Notes: generated by a model from the sequence alone, not told the origin. Positions 46,876 to 60,584 are shown, numbered from the stretch's first letter. The stretch is DNA of 64,000 nucleotides from Narthecium ossifragum (GCA_963920575.1 OY986963.1:2828896-2892895), one strand, 5' to 3'. A program made the numbers and translations.

Positions 46876-47239
46876 GTAAGTCTAAACCCCCAAATGTGTA
46901 CCGGCAATTGATGTTTCCTTGGTTGAGTTGCTCTTGGTGCTGTTCTAGTTTGTAGATATTTGCTTAGCTAGAGGTTCAATGCTCTCATTGCTTGTCGAAT
47001 TTGTTTGACGTCAGACGTATTGCCGCATTCTGGCGATAGAGGAGTTCAAGTAGCCCATTCAAATTTGGATTTTTGTTTGATTTTCAGTGTTTGGTTGCAT
47101 CATGATTGGGCAATAGTTTGGACTCGAGGATTTGTGGATAATTTTGGTGTAAAATCCTCGCTACCAGGCATTGAATTTGACCCATAATCCTCAATTCAAT
47201 TGTTTTTCCAGTTCTTGAGGGTTTTCCATGTTCTATGAG

Positions 47240-48000
47240 CTTTGGTCATCGATTATTACTTTTAAGCATGTAGCGTAGTATGGTGCATTGAAAGGAGGCA
47301 TTGGGAACCAAGATGGTGTTTCCTATCCAGCATCCTCTAATACTCGAATAGTTGCTCCACAGAGTATAGCCAAACCATTGATCTTCTGTGGAGAACCTTG
47401 AAAATTCCAACCTAACATGGCATGATGGAGCTCCCCGAAAGGCCCTTTTTTCACTTGATGTGGATGACTTCTGTGGTGATGCTTGATCCTCCAATTCTTT
47501 TTGACATTTTCTCCGTTGCAGAGAATGATTCTCCATGAGGTCGAGGCAAGATGTCCAAAATGTCACGAAGCTTCTCCTCGAAAGAGATAATTTGAGATTC
47601 CGAATGTTGGAGTTATTTATGAGTATCCTCCACGTCGGACTTAAGCTTCTCAATTTGGTTCCGGTGTGTCACTATGACTCTGATACCACTGTAAGCTTCA
47701 AGGTTGAAGCTTAAACTTTATTGATAATCTCCGCTTTGAACTAGAGAAGAACAGCTAGTAGCATTTCTTCTCTCCACACTCCTACTGACCTCTCTCCCTC
47801 TTTCAAGACCCCAAATTATGTGGTTGATTAAGAATCAAATTTAAACTAAGATAGTCTCATTCTAAATAAGAGATAGTGCAGTCTGTCCACGACCAAGTGC
47901 AATGTAAATTACTATCAGAAATAGACCTTACCTTTAATCTGAGTTCTTAAACAGAGAAAGCTTGGAGTCTTAATAAAGATTTTTCTTGTGCAAGGGTAAG
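47240..48000 (-). mobile_element. Ty3/gypsy fragment: LTR edge, primer-binding site, start of gag
   Basis: On the minus strand TGGTATCAGAGT (47677-47688), a tRNA-Met primer-binding site, follows what looks like an LTR end (CTTACAG). Downstream (lower coordinates) is gag-like sequence with EFSRFSTEDQ and, in another frame, MVWLYSVEQLFEYQ, broken by stops and frame changes. It lies in the leader intron of the PTST1 gene and is dead. Confidence 0.65.
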
Positions 48001-48613
48001 TGTTGGTTTTGAGTCTGAGTTATGTCTTTCATACATGACTTTACACAGAGAAACACTTCTTCTTACTATAGTGCCTTTGAATTATCAAACCTGGTTTGGA
48101 AGACTGTTTGAGGCTTTTGCTGTATTCATTATTGGTTTACTGAAGGTCAAAGCTTATGGGTGCTTACATTGTCATTTATCTAACCAAGAGCTACAGTTTT
48201 ATCATTAACCTGTTTTTGCTAGATAATATTTCCTTTTTAATTTGAGGAGACAAAAGGATTATCCATGATCTCCTTTTAATGATAGATCAAAGATTTCATG
48301 AACTTTTCTCATTATTCATGCTACTTGGGATTCTGGACCCCCCTAGTACATATTCTTTATTTTTCGTGTTTTCTTTATTGCCACACTCAATGTATGGAGA
48401 GACAAATGTTAAACTAGCTTGGATACAAGAAACCCATAATACCTTGGAAATTCTATGCGTGGGCAAGATAATTTAACCTATTGTGGCTTATGCAAATTCT
48501 TTAAAAACTTGTCTTTAGACTTCTTATGTTAAATTTTTTTCCTAATTTAACTAGATTCATTTGCTTTTTGATTGAAATATTTCCTTTGTATTTCATGTAG
48601 GATATAATAGACA

Positions 48614-51600
48614 ATGGAGTGCTTACAGCCTAGCTTTATGAGGTAAGCTTTTTCTGAAGTGTTCAAAGGCATATCTAAAATGCTGATTGCGTTAACGTAA
48701 ATCCCTACAATGTTTAGAATCTCTCCATGAAGAACATGAACATGTTATTCATTGTCCAAGCCTATAACATGATCAATGTGCCATGGTTTTACTTGTTCAT
48801 GGAAACACATTATACACTACTCATGAGCTAGCTTTTTCTGAAGTGTTCTAAAGCTTATTCGACACATTATACACTATCATGGAAACACATATCTATTCAG
48901 TTGTAGAACATTTTTTCTGTTTCTTGTAATAATATACTTGGCTTATTTGACATTCCAGAAAGATGGAGTGGGAGCATTATCATATTGTCCAGTGTAAAGT
49001 ACCTTATAATGGATCATTGATGGGGTCAAGAAAGCTAGTTTTCCTGCATCATGCTTCTACCAACTTCCCACAAGGGCCACAACGTTGTAAATCTACTAGA
49101 GTGTTGCATCCTATGCATCAACTGTTTCAGAGGGATTCATCTTGGAGAACCTTTGTAGCATCTGCCAGTTTGGAAGTAGAACCCTCTTCATCATCACAGG
49201 GAGAAACCAGTGATGATCTTAATAATGATGTGTCTGGAAATCTTCCAGAAAAGTTAGATTCCAATGCGGTAATGCTTCACAGAGGTTGTTAAGTTGCTTG
49301 AGTTATTTTATCTATACCTATGTTCACATGGACTAGCCCTGCATGGTGCCATACTAACTAAATCTTTGAGTTTTTATTACAACAATCCAGAATGTTGTTA
49401 AGCCATATTTGGATCCTTTTTTGTTTCAAGAATTTTCTACCTTCCTTTTGATTCCATGCTGTTTCAGATATCAATGATTTTAAGTAGGAAGAGAGGCTTT
49501 GACTGACTATTTCAAGCCGGATTATCAGAAATTGTGGAGTTTTCCTGCGGCTTCCTTAGTTAGGCTTTCAATAATTGCAATCAAGTAACTCATGTAAATC
49601 TGCTCCATATTAATTTTGAGGCTTGACATAAATTTAGATTTTTCTTTACAGTTGAAGGCAGTGCTTGCTGATTCAGAGAGAATGAAATTGTTAAGGAAAC
49701 TCAGTGAAGCCAATCAATACAATAGATTCCTTAAACGTCAGGTTTGTGACGAATCATTTTTTGCCATAGTGGAAGATTGAGTTATATTTTCTCATGTCGC
49801 ATTGATACAAGTACAATTGTTGATGTCTAATACCTGCAGTGTGTTAGATTCTCTGACTTCCAAAAGTAAGATTCTTCAATGTGGTTTATTATGCGTCTCA
49901 TATCACTTTTTCTGCAACAAAACGATTTTGGTTAAGTTCTTATTCTTATGTTACCTTTTATTCGTGTATTAAAAGGTCCTGTATATCTAAAATGCCATAT
50001 TGTCTGTCCACGAATGATGTTTCAAATATCTTATCAAGGTAAAATATTTTCATTTCAGGACATTGACTACTTTCCTAGATGGATCCTTAGTCAATTGTTT
50101 GCTCCTTTTAGTAAGTCCTCTGATTAGACTATTACATTTCTTACAGGTCCTTCAGTTGAGGTATTATTGGAGTTCCTATTGTCCCTGTCATAGATGGGCG
50201 AATCAATCAAGACCGATTCTTTGAAAACTCAGTTTTTAATTTGAATTTTTTTCCGGCATAACTCAAGACAGTGCCTCATTTAATCTGAAGAATCTGAAGA
50301 GCATAGCTGTTTTCAAACCAAACATTAGGAAATATCCAAAATCTTTAGTTCTGGCCAAATATGTTGGTAAGAATATGTTCTTTCTGAGTAGAGGAAATTC
50401 TCGTCTCAACTTAATGGGTGTAGGGTTCTTCAATAAATTGGCAAAACCCTTGCATCAACTTTCATCTTCCTTCTTCATTTGGATATCTTTGTAGTCTAGG
50501 AGAAGTTGAAGGATGCTCTTAGGTAGTGTGCTCGAACCAAAATAACAAGATAGAGCGATTTACTACCAAAGTGGCACTCTACATTTTGTTGCGGATCATA
50601 TTCTCGCTGAAGTTGTGTTGGCTAGGAAGCTCAGCACCTGTTTTTGAAGGGTTTGTGCAAGCATGGCAACTAGTAGACAAAAATTGTTCTTTGCAGGATA
50701 ACAACTACAAATATGTAAATACACTTATAAGCTTGGACATATAATTTTTGTTTCTTCCGGTATACTTTATTATATCATCAAGATAGCATAGCATTTACTT
50801 TCCATTGGAATTCGTGCAAATTTCCACTATTAATTAGGACTCATGAGTAAGCTTATGTGAGCAACACGATTTTCCGTGCTGGCAAAAACGTGGCATTGTG
50901 CAAGCAACTTACCGTGCAGTAGGTACATTTGTACGGGATTCGCCGAAACCCACCTGAAATAGTTTGTTTAAGGTGGACTTCACTCAAAACCTACTCGACA
51001 CACCCCTTTTCTGTTTTCTATCTTAAATGGAGTTGGTGGTATATACTGAATTTTAAGTTATTATGCTTGAAAACACAAAAACCAACCCTAACTCTAATCT
51101 TCCTTGGCATACTCATCCCGAGCTCTCGTCCTCTCATCTTGATGATGATCCTTCTCTTCTCCTTGAACCCAACACTCTTCTTTCCTCTCTTCCACTCCCG
51201 CGACAATCTATTGTCTCTCTCACTCGGTCTCACTCTCACCGCCTTGTGCCAACACATAAAATGCATGATGAGTACGGGCGCAGAAATCCTTGGCAAGCGA
51301 TGTTTCAACCTTAATGTGTTATTATTAGATTGCACTATGGGAAGCAGTGTATGTTTCCGTTTTATCTTCTATGTTTGGTGGGTATTGTATTCTGGACCAT
51401 GGATTGCCGTCCCGGTGGCACGCGCCGTGCCGGCAGCCTGCTGGCACGGGGGCGTGCCGCCATTGTTGTTTTTCTTCCTTCTCCTCCTCCTTCTACTCCT
51501 ATTTCTTCTTTCTTCTTCTCAGCACGGTACGGGGGGGGGGGGTTTGTGCCGGCAACCCACCGGTACGGTACGTGCCGGGCGGCACGCACAGTGCCGGACC

Positions 51601-54600
51601 GGCACGGCAATCCATGTTCTGGACTATATGATTGTATGAATGATTATTTGGTGCTAACTTTCTGTGCATGCTCCCAACTCAATAGACGCTCATACTGTTC
51701 TGCTCTGATATGCTGCAGCTGCAAATAAATGATGATGCTTTGGTCGACTTCAAAAATGAACTTGCTATTTTGGAACTTGAGCTTCAGGTCTGTATCCCTC
51801 TTAACAAATCACTTGCAAATATTTTCTGGCACTTTCATCCATTCTTTCAACCAATATTTTTGGCAAATTTCCAAGATTAGCTTGTGTGTGTCTATCTATA
51901 AATGTATGTATATATATTTGTATGTAAGTATATATATATACTAACAATTTTTAAAAGTTTCATTGAGATCTGCGTACCTGTTAGAAGAAATAGAAACACT
52001 ATAATAATGGAAAGCCAAGTTATGATAGGTTATGGGAATCTGATCCGTCAGGGCTATAGACTTACATCAGTCGTGTTCGGGTGCAGCCAGACCAATGAGT
52101 GCAGGAGCTGGCCATGGTTCCAGCTGCTTCTAGCAGCAGCAGTAATAAGGAAAGGCAATCGTAGGAGTAATAAAGGAAGGGAATAGTTCCTGATTGCCAC
52201 TAGTAGTTGCTATTTAATTCATTGCTGTGTTAGGAAGTTTGGATTAGCAAATGAATAAAGTTTTGTGCACATGCCGACGATCGGTAGTCAAAGTACCGAT
52301 TCTTTCATCTATCCTATCGGTAGCTCAGTACTGATTGGATAGATGAAGATATCGGTAGTGAGCTACTGATTGAATGTATCGGTATCCCACTATCGATATC
52401 TTCATCTATCCAATCGGTAGTGGGCTACCGATGAGATAGATAAAAGAATCGGTAGTGGGCTACCTATTGAATGTATCGGTAGTCCACTGCCGAAAACTGA
52501 AAGAATCGGTACTTTGACTACCGATCGCGGCATCTGTAATACACATGCCACGTAGGCATGTGCACAAATCAGTGCTCTTAGCAAATTAGTGCCTGTCATG
52601 TATTAGGAAGGTTGCTGTCTGGAGTCTGTAATAGCCGCCAGGTTGTTTTGGCAAGTAGGAGGAATTATTGCAACTGTCATTATCTATATAAAGAGGGGAT
52701 GTAATGGTTTTCAAATCAAGCAATGAAAAACATATTCTTCTCCTATCTTCTTCTTCCTCTGCTCTAGCCTTCTCTGCTCTTCTCTTGAGTATTATTCCTT
52801 CAGCAGTTCAGCAACATCAGCAAAATCTGATAGGATCTATAAGCAGTTCCTATCAAGTTGACTATGCCTACAGGGTTAGGATCCAAGTAATGCATCAGCT
52901 CCAATGAGGTATTGCCTTAAAGTTTAACTTTGTCTTCTAGGTTTTTGTAGGTAAACATATATTTACGTTGATCTTCATCCATGATCACATTGGCTAGGTC
53001 AGAATTAGATCATCTGGTTAAAGTTTACCACGTTGATCATTACAGTTTGCAATCAGGGAAAGATTGATTATGGCCCTGATACATGAGGCAGTTCATCTGT
53101 GTAAGGTGATTATTGTGTTTCATATTTAGAAAGTGGGATAAAATTCATTCTCAGATTGAGGAAGAATTATGTTGGATGGAGTCAGTGGCTCATATTCTCT
53201 ATTGATGGGTCGAGGGATGCGGCTCGAAGCCCTGGTATGTATAATATCTTTGTAGATCATGACCTTATTGTGTATGGATTCAATCAAGTTTGACTTGGTT
53301 AGAGTTGGTTTGTGACTTCTGTTCTGATGTGACGTACTAGTTTAGGGTTGAAAGTATTACCTTGTAACCCTACTTTTTTTCATCAAAGTGAAAGAGGCGG
53401 TAGCTTACTCCCATTGGCATAAGAAAATTTCCCGAACCATGTACAATTCTTGTGCTCCTCTCTCTATTGGTCTTCGTAAAATCACCATCGTGTGCTCCTT
53501 ATGTTGTGCATTAGATGCCTTTGATTCTGTCGCCGGCTTGGACTATGTCGCAATTCGTACATTCATATGTTTGGGGGCCAGAAAGAGAGACGTCAAAAGG
53601 TGGGTCTCAATACCTCGTTACCTTCATCGATGACTTCTTAAGCAAAGTCTGGATTTGTTTCATGAAAAACAAGTCTGAGACTTCCACCAAGCTCAGAGCA
53701 TGGAAGGTAGAGGTCGAGAACTAGACTGGAAGGAAAATCGAGTACTTGACTTACGACTAGGTGGCAGTAATATAGGGTAGTTTATTCATTTATCTCTTGC
53801 CTGTCAAATAGCAGATCAAAGGGTGGTGATTATATCCTCTTTGATCTATCTCTTCTTTGGCTGGATCAAGAATGCCAAGCATATTTTAGATGTTTTAAAC
53901 TTGGGCCTTCTTAAATATCTATAATTTGCGTTTTGCCTCGACTTATAACTTCCATAATTACATCACCCTAAGATCTGCAGACCCAATAATTCTAACCTAA
54001 ATGCTCTTCTTGCTGGGTCATGTCATTGCTAGGTTCAAATAACCAACTGAAGGGCTCCCCAACTTTCACACTCAGACACTGATTTTCATGTTGACATAGC
54101 TCCAATATGCAAAAACTTATCAGGGAATAACCGTTCATTTCCTTTCAATAGCAGACATTCTCCTTGTTGATGAATATATTGTTTCAATACGAGTAAGGGA
54201 GAGTGAATATATTGTTTCAATACGAGTAAGGGAGAGTTGAATATTTCTCTTTACAGGCTGTCATTGGCTTGGCAGAAGAGGTGGCAAATTCTAGTGTGCA
54301 GCCTGGTTTCAGAAAAATCAATGGGAAATATATTCAGTCCCATCTTGTCTCTCGATTACAAGGTGCCCATTTCTTCTGTCCACATGTATAACTTGTGATG
54401 TCAATTCAAGTCTAAATGGATAGGATGTATCAACTTTTATCTGTATGTATCTTAACAAAAAGTCGGGAATTGTAGCTTACTTCTATATCCCTAGCGATTT
54501 TGGCTCCACTAAAGGTAAAGAAACCAATGATATGCATATCCTTGGGGTAGAGTGAAAAGCATGCAAGAAGATAATGTATGTTCTTGCCATGATAAATCAA

Positions 54601-57600
54601 TGAACCACATTGTTGTACTATTCGGATGAATGAACACACAAGTCCTAGTTATAATTTAATATACATGTCCTGTGACTGAATTTGCAACGGAGGTGATATC
54701 AGATTAAGATCAGTCTTGAAATTTGCACCAAGTTATTATGTTACGGTACAAAAATGCATGGTATGGGCCTTGGTATTCTAAGTTATGATTTAGAATAGGC
54801 TTTTACTTATAAAATTTTGTTGACTGGAGACACGTGTTCTGTAACTGAATTTGCAACGAAGGTGAAAGCAGATTAAGAGCATTCTTGATATTCACACGAA
54901 GTTATCTCTTTATCGTATGGAAATGCATGTTGAGGACCTTATTAGTTCTGTTATACTGTCTGCCATGTGAAATCCCTCTTCGTACTGAATTTTGGTTTCT
55001 CTTCTTTGAACTCAAATTGTGTTTCTAATCAAACATAGCTATCCGCGAAAAAGTGAAAGAGCAAATAAAGGATGTTGATGCTATAAAAGTTACGGAAGTC
55101 ACATTGTTCTGGGTTGGCATGGCTGAGGTAACTGCTGTTCTTTTCTAGATGAAATGTGATGTTGCATGCAGTAGGATCCCATATCTACCTTTGTTCTAAT
55201 TTCTACTGGGATTATTCTTTAACAGCATAACACTACCAAAATAAAATTGACGTACTACGGTGCTTTTTAAGGGGGCTGGGTCAAAACTACATAGCACTTC
55301 CCAAGTTTTGGCAAATTGCTTGGTGAAGTGACCTAAGGGGTTATAGAACTACAGAAAAACCTTTTTCTGTATACAAACCAGAAAACTGTTAAAAATCATG
55401 GTGATCTCAAACTGCATCCAAAACCTAAAGCTGCTAACAATGGCATGAGCATTGTCAAGCTATAATTATGCTGCTAGAGAGAAAGAAGGTAGAGAAGTCG
55501 GTGGTCTTGCTAATGCTCCTCGCAACAGCCAACAGCGGCATGAGTGTTGCTGTTTTCAGCATCCAAGCCCCCACTGTTGCCATCGACCAATAGCTGCACC
55601 ACGGTGCTGCTTAGGCCTTTTGCCAGTTCGTGATGGCAGTCAGTGATGCTATACCACCTGATCTTGTTGTTTGGACTATATGTGTTGGCGATAAACACCC
55701 TGGTAGTGATGGCAATCACACAGAAAAAGCACAAAAAGAACACGAGAGAGAAAAGCGACATAGAGACACAAGATTTACGTGGTTCGGCGATATGGCCTAT
55801 GTCCAATCCTATATGCAGAACATGTGGGGAGATCATTTTTTTCACTATGCATAAAATGGTTTACAATCTCTCAATCTCACGGCCGCTCCAATATGTCTTA
55901 ACCTAAACTCTAACCATAAGTTACATGAGTATTTATACTCCTCGAGACATAATCTAATCCGGATCGAGTCTAAAGACAAAATGGGTTGGATCCGCCAAAA
56001 CAGATCCCATAATCCATTTAGCTTTTGGGGGCGCTGCCCCCACACCCCCGCCATGGGCGCTGCCCCTGGACCCCCACCCCTCGTACGGCTCTACATAGTG
56101 TCATAGTGGAGACGGCGACAGAATCCAAGGCATCCCAACATACAACAATATCTTTAGCGATCTATCTGACATTATTGATGTTGGACAGAGAAAAAAAGAG
56201 CGATATGACAATAGTAGGTTGAAGGATGAAGCAAGGGTCAAGGGGTATCCGGAACCAATTTGAGACCATCTTTCGATTTCACTGCATCTATCCTTTCACA
56301 TCCATCAATAGGGATAGTTGGCATATAGATGCCTAAACTTGTGCCGCATAGCTGTTAAATGACGACTGCAATTCTGTATCTGATTTGGTCAGAGTAGTTG
56401 GGTTTTAATCCTTTCAGTATTTATTGTCAAACTCTCAATATGTATTATAGCATATGTTTAATATCTCAGAAGTTTGGAAAGAATAAGACCCCTGATAAGT
56501 GATAACAAAATACTATGAGCTCTATACACCTACTTAAAATTAGAAGATATTCGAGTTGGAACCATATGATAGCAATTCAGCCAAATCTTGGTCATTATTA
56601 ACTTGTTATGGTGATCAAATTGAAATCCTATCTTGTTATTAGCTCATCATCCTTTGGAGTGAACTATTATCAAGTTTGCACTTGAACTGGTATTGAGCAA
56701 TTTTCTTGTTTCGAGCTAGATTGACAGCCCTAAACTCAAGCGTTATGCTACATTTGGGTTCACCTTAGTGGCCTAGCGGCCACATTGTTCAAGTGCTTTT
56801 GACAGCTCTAATCATGGTAACCAAGAGAATCTGTCGTCACAAAGATTATGTTGATTTTATTCCTAGTGCTAGATGGCAGTGAAAGTCTCAAAAAGTGTTC
56901 GACTTGTGAAAGCAGTTGTATGTCCTTAAACAACACCTGTGACATGAATCCGGAGAGCACAACACTTTTATCTGAGGCTTCAACAACTCATCCTATTATC
57001 TTCAACTTTTGACTATTGTGTAAACATAGTTTTCTTTACCATACAATAGGGATATTTGACTTTTTCCTTGACTAAGTTTTTATTTTTTGCCATTCAATTC
57101 ATATACCAGCTTTAGCTTGAATCATCTAGTTTTTGAGAACCTCTGAGGTACCATAATTCAGCTTCTGGGGTAATCAAAGGCCCAAAAGTGAAAACTGCCC
57201 CTATGTATGCCTTATTCACTACCAAATATGCAAAATAGAAACTCTATGAGCTGTGGCAACATATTGAGATGGTTTTACTTTTTCCAAACTCGCTAGTTGG
57301 TGCTCTACTTACTTGAAAATGTACAAATTTTTGCATTGTGAAAGCAGACTTGAGTTATAGGATGAAACAAGTTACATCGTTGTGAGAACGATTAACACAG
57401 AGGGTCCACGTTTCTCGATCTTCTCTTTACTAATTACCGTCCATTTTGATTTTGTATTGTAGAATGTGCAGTTGATGGGCTCCTTCGACGGTTGGTCACA
57501 TGGAGAGGATATGTCTCCCGAGTACAGTGGTGATTTTGCTAGATTCTCCACCACTCTAAAGCTTAGACCTGGAAGGTATAGTGATCTGCATATTCTGCGC

Positions 57601-57758
57601 CACAGGTATAACATACGATCTTCATGTGCCCTTACAGATTGCTTTGCATTTGAAGGTATGAGATCAAGTTCTTGGTTGATGGAGAGTGGTGCTTATCGCC
57701 CGAGTTCCCAACCGTAGGGGAAGGCATGCTGAAGAATAATCTACTACTTGTGGAATAA
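48614..57758 (+). CDS. PTST1: PTST1-like protein (coiled coil plus CBM48 starch-binding domain)
   Basis: Eight coding exons: 48614-48642, 48959-49268, 49652-49741, 51719-51787, 54257-54362, 55039-55127, 57463-57575 and 57656-57758, giving 302 aa. In Arabidopsis PTST1 brings granule-bound starch synthase to the starch granule in plastids. Residues 1 to about 70 are Ser/Arg-rich, fitting a transit peptide. A coiled coil at about 114-190 (LADSERMKLLRKLSEANQYN, then LVDFKNELAILELELQ) is followed by INGKYIQSHLVSRL. The C-terminal CBM48/AMPK glycogen-binding domain (about 220-302) has GSFDGWS (237-243), PEYSGDF, LRPGRYEIKFLVDGEW and GEGMLKNNLLLVE at the end. All junctions are GT-AG and in phase. 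The 0.9 kb coding sequence is spread over 9.1 kb because introns hold at least four transposon pieces. Confidence 0.92.
51398..51616. mobile_element. GC-rich hairpin MITE, 219 bp, 8-bp target duplication
   Basis: Perfect 8-bp repeats TTCTGGAC flank it at 51390-51397 and 51617-51624. The ends are inverted: CATGGATTGCCGTCCCGG and CCGGCACGGCAATCCATG (one mismatch). The interior is rich in GTGCCGGCA-like palindromes around a CTTCT tract. The 8-bp duplication and CA terminus suggest hAT. It lies in PTST1 intron 3. Confidence 0.82.
52253..52577. mobile_element. Fold-back Mutator-type MITE, 325 bp, 9-bp target duplication
   Basis: Perfect 9-bp repeats TTAGCAAAT flank it at 52244-52252 and 52578-52586. 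Ends share TTTGTGCACATGCC inverted. The 28-nt arms at 52279-52306 and 52499-52526 are perfectly complementary, and inner 27-nt arms at 52334-52360 and 52388-52414 have one mismatch. The motif ATCGGTAGT is repeated throughout. The duplication length and GA start of both ends point to the Mutator superfamily. It lies in PTST1 intron 4. Confidence 0.87.
53388..53770 (+). pseudogene. Ty1/copia polyprotein fragment (integrase region)
   Basis: One frame reads HSYVWGPERETSKGGSQYLV, then TFIDDFLSKVWICFMKNKSET, the start of a copia integrase core, and continues VEN*TGRKIEYLTYD* with two stop codons where the family has VENQTGRKI...DNGGEF. Upstream sequence (HWHKKISRTMY) may be decayed GAG-pre-integrase in another frame. 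It is a dead fragment in PTST1 intron 4. Confidence 0.75.
55683..56140. mobile_element. Solo LTR-like element, 458 bp
   Basis: Ends are TGTTGGCGAT and GCATCCCAACA, the inverted TGTTGG/CCAACA typical of copia LTRs. It contains GATTTACGTGGTTCGGCGATA and GGGGGCGCTGCCCCCACACCCCC, both frequent in plant copia LTRs. The flanks (ATATG and TACAA) do not match, so it may be a recombined or truncated copy. It lies in PTST1 intron 6. Confidence 0.65.
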
Positions 57759-60224
57759 CTTCATCATTGTTTGCCACTGTCGCTAACGTACTGCAAAAAT
57801 ACTGATATCTGCATTCTTGATTCTAAACAACAATCATAGATTTTCGAAGCCATGCGCCACTGACTTCAAACCCAATACTCTTTATAAGTTTTTTTTTTCT
57901 TTTTCCACAATGCAATATATTACCTCCTTAGATCAACAGAAAAACAGCAAAGATGGCGGAGTTCAGTCTATTCGTCCATAAATAAGTTTTCCTTCGTCTA
58001 TGTGTTCAGCTTGGGGCAATCTACTTTAGATGGTCTAAAAGAGTTCTCAAATCATTTTGGCCCAGAAGTTCCGGGTTTTAGAAGACCTATTAGTGCTACA
58101 AAATACTGAAAGTTGCTAGCCCTGGAATTCAAAGAATTCACGAGTCGGATTCAGCCACCTGGAATGAAGCCAAAGTACTCGTGTAAAGCTTCCTGCTTGC
58201 GACTGGCAAAAGTGACTGCAAAATAGTCATGTGCTATGTTTGGATTGGACATAGTTCTACTGGCAGTCTTGTCTTCCTACAAGAGAACATGGCGTGCATG
58301 GACCTCCAACCTCAAAGATAAGTGTAGGTTAATCAATTGATTCATGGGGTTCGCTTTGGCCGAGAAGGCGGCAGGCACTCCCTTCTCTTTCCTCTCGTTT
58401 CTCTTTGAAAACCTTAGCTCTGTCCTCCTTTGATCCTATGAGCATTTGAGTCTTTGTATGGCTGTGTCGCAAAGATGCCCTTGGGTTTTTGAAGATTGTT
58501 TGAGCTTCTAGCATCTAGGGGTTTAACTGCCCGATCAACTTCGGTTTGAAGTTAATTTCAAACCATGATTAACCTCGGGTTAATTAATTTTTAAACCGAG
58601 CTTGAATTTGAGTTTATTTGAAACCTGTAGCTCCGGTCAAGCTTGGCTTGAAAGAAAATTTTGCCCATATAATCTCATCAAAATTGGCTCGTTTATTATA
58701 CTTGCAATCTCTTTTCCAACCGGTTTTGGGTCGAGTCGAGCACGAGTCATGAAGAGCCCAGCGATAATAACTACCAAGATAGCTTCAAAACGCATTTAAA
58801 TCATCAATCAAGCTAGAAGATTTTGGTTTGACTTGGTCAAAATCCACGCTCAATTTTGAACGATCATTCAATTGAAACATGCCTGAACTGAGACACGATT
58901 CAAATTTGGCTAGAAAACAAAATAAGAAAAAGAATCAGAGCTCACCTAGATGTATAAATGACATTAGATAAGTTACCTAACAATTGTTACATGTATATAA
59001 ATGGTTTCGGGTTTTAACTAGCCAGCTAAATTGAGCCAAGCCCTGCTCAAGCTCCACTCATTTAGGTTGGAGTCGAACTTAATAGAGCCTGATAGCTCGA
59101 GCTACTTGATTACTTTGCCAGTCCTACTGGCAGACAAGCTCCAATTGTTGGCAGACATATTGTACATCACTCTCTGTAGTCCATGCCATCTTCCATCTAT
59201 TCAATGCAATAACAGAGTCTAGTTTCCACTAACACGTTCTATGCCATATGAGCGTTTACCTGTGTTACTAGTCACTCTGATCATTTCTGTAGAGTCCAGC
59301 AATATGTGGCCAACAACAAAAGATAATACTTAGCTATGCAACAATGCCGACCGATCACAATAGGACTCTATGTAACACACCAAATCTCCAGCATCAACAG
59401 CTTGTGAGATTAACCTTTTCAAATGTTAAACTAGGAGAGCACTTTGGGTAATAACCCATGTTGTAGATTTAGAATAAGTGGTTGAAAAATTTACAGTTGT
59501 CATAAGGTCAAGCATGATCCTCAAAAGCTAACAGATTTCTTCAGCAAATAGATTACAATGGCTGCAAAAGCTTTACTCAGCATTGCATGCATTGGATAGC
59601 ACAACAACAAATTCATACCTTTTTTGTCCTTAGCCCACAATAGATTAATAGCAACCTCTGTTTGGCACTTTAGAATGTCACAAAATATTCCCCTAGGGTT
59701 GGAGAACACCACAAGCTCAGTGATAAATTCTCTTCATTGACAAGGAAAACCTCGGTTCCTATTTGAACCGAATGCAAGCAGCTTTTTATTATGAATCGAG
59801 CTCTTACCCAGACTTTGACTAGTCCAATGAATAACATCAACAAACAAACAAACAGATAACAGCTCCGCTATCCTACCGCAGGATAAAAGAGAAAGACTGC
59901 TTCAAACCTAACCTATTAAGCAACAGAAAATTTCCCACTATCTAGGCAAGTGGAAGAGAAACTATATCATGTTCCCTTCTGCAAGTTAGCTCTGTCGCAT
60001 TATATTCTAAAGAAACCATTTAACATTGAATATTGCGTAAATTTGTTCTTATATACTTCCCGCAAGAGAAATACATGAAGGAAATTGGCAACAGGATAGA
60101 TTAGAAACATCCTATTTCGGACCACAACACATTGTAATGATGGATGGAAATAAGAAAACACAAAAGAGGCATCATCCGCATCTCAATTCTAGTTGATATG
60201 AATAAAAACCAAGCAGCCACCTAT
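57759..60224. other. Intergenic, PTST1 3' region onward
   Basis: The PTST1 3' UTR is followed by AT-rich sequence. Segments around 58540-59110 such as AACCGAGCTTGAATTTGAG and GATAGCTCGAGCTACTTGA resemble old plant repeats but boundaries are not visible. No gene was recognised. Confidence 0.4.
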
Positions 60225-60453
60225 GTGCCTGTTTGGCTCCGGCGGATCCGGGGGATCCACGGGATGGGATCCGCGGAATCCGCCGGACTGGATTCCAAAT
60301 CGGCATCCGTTCAAAAAAAACGGACGCCGAAATCGGAATCCACCTTAGAGCGGATTCCGATTTTCGGGATCCGCATGGGATCCGCGCCGGCGCCAAACCG
60401 CGCGTCCCCCATCCCACGGATCCGGCGGGATGGGGCGATGCCAAACAGCCCCC
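60225..60453. mobile_element. GC-rich MITE-like element with GCCTGTTTGGC ends
   Basis: The left end has GTGCCTGTTTGGC and the right end GCCAAACAGCCCC, inverted. The body is full of GGATCC and GGATTCCG palindromic pieces. The terminal CTGTTTGG motif is common in Tourist/PIF and hAT MITEs. A target duplication could not be identified, so the superfamily is open. Confidence 0.6.
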
Positions 60454-60584
60454 AATGGAAGGCAATAAGCATCATTGAACAGCATGGAGGGCAAGACCAA
60501 TTCATTGAGGATATTCAACCTAAGTAAATATAAATGCATGTGTCAAAGACAGTTATTGTATGTTTTTTTCCCAATTAGTTACGC

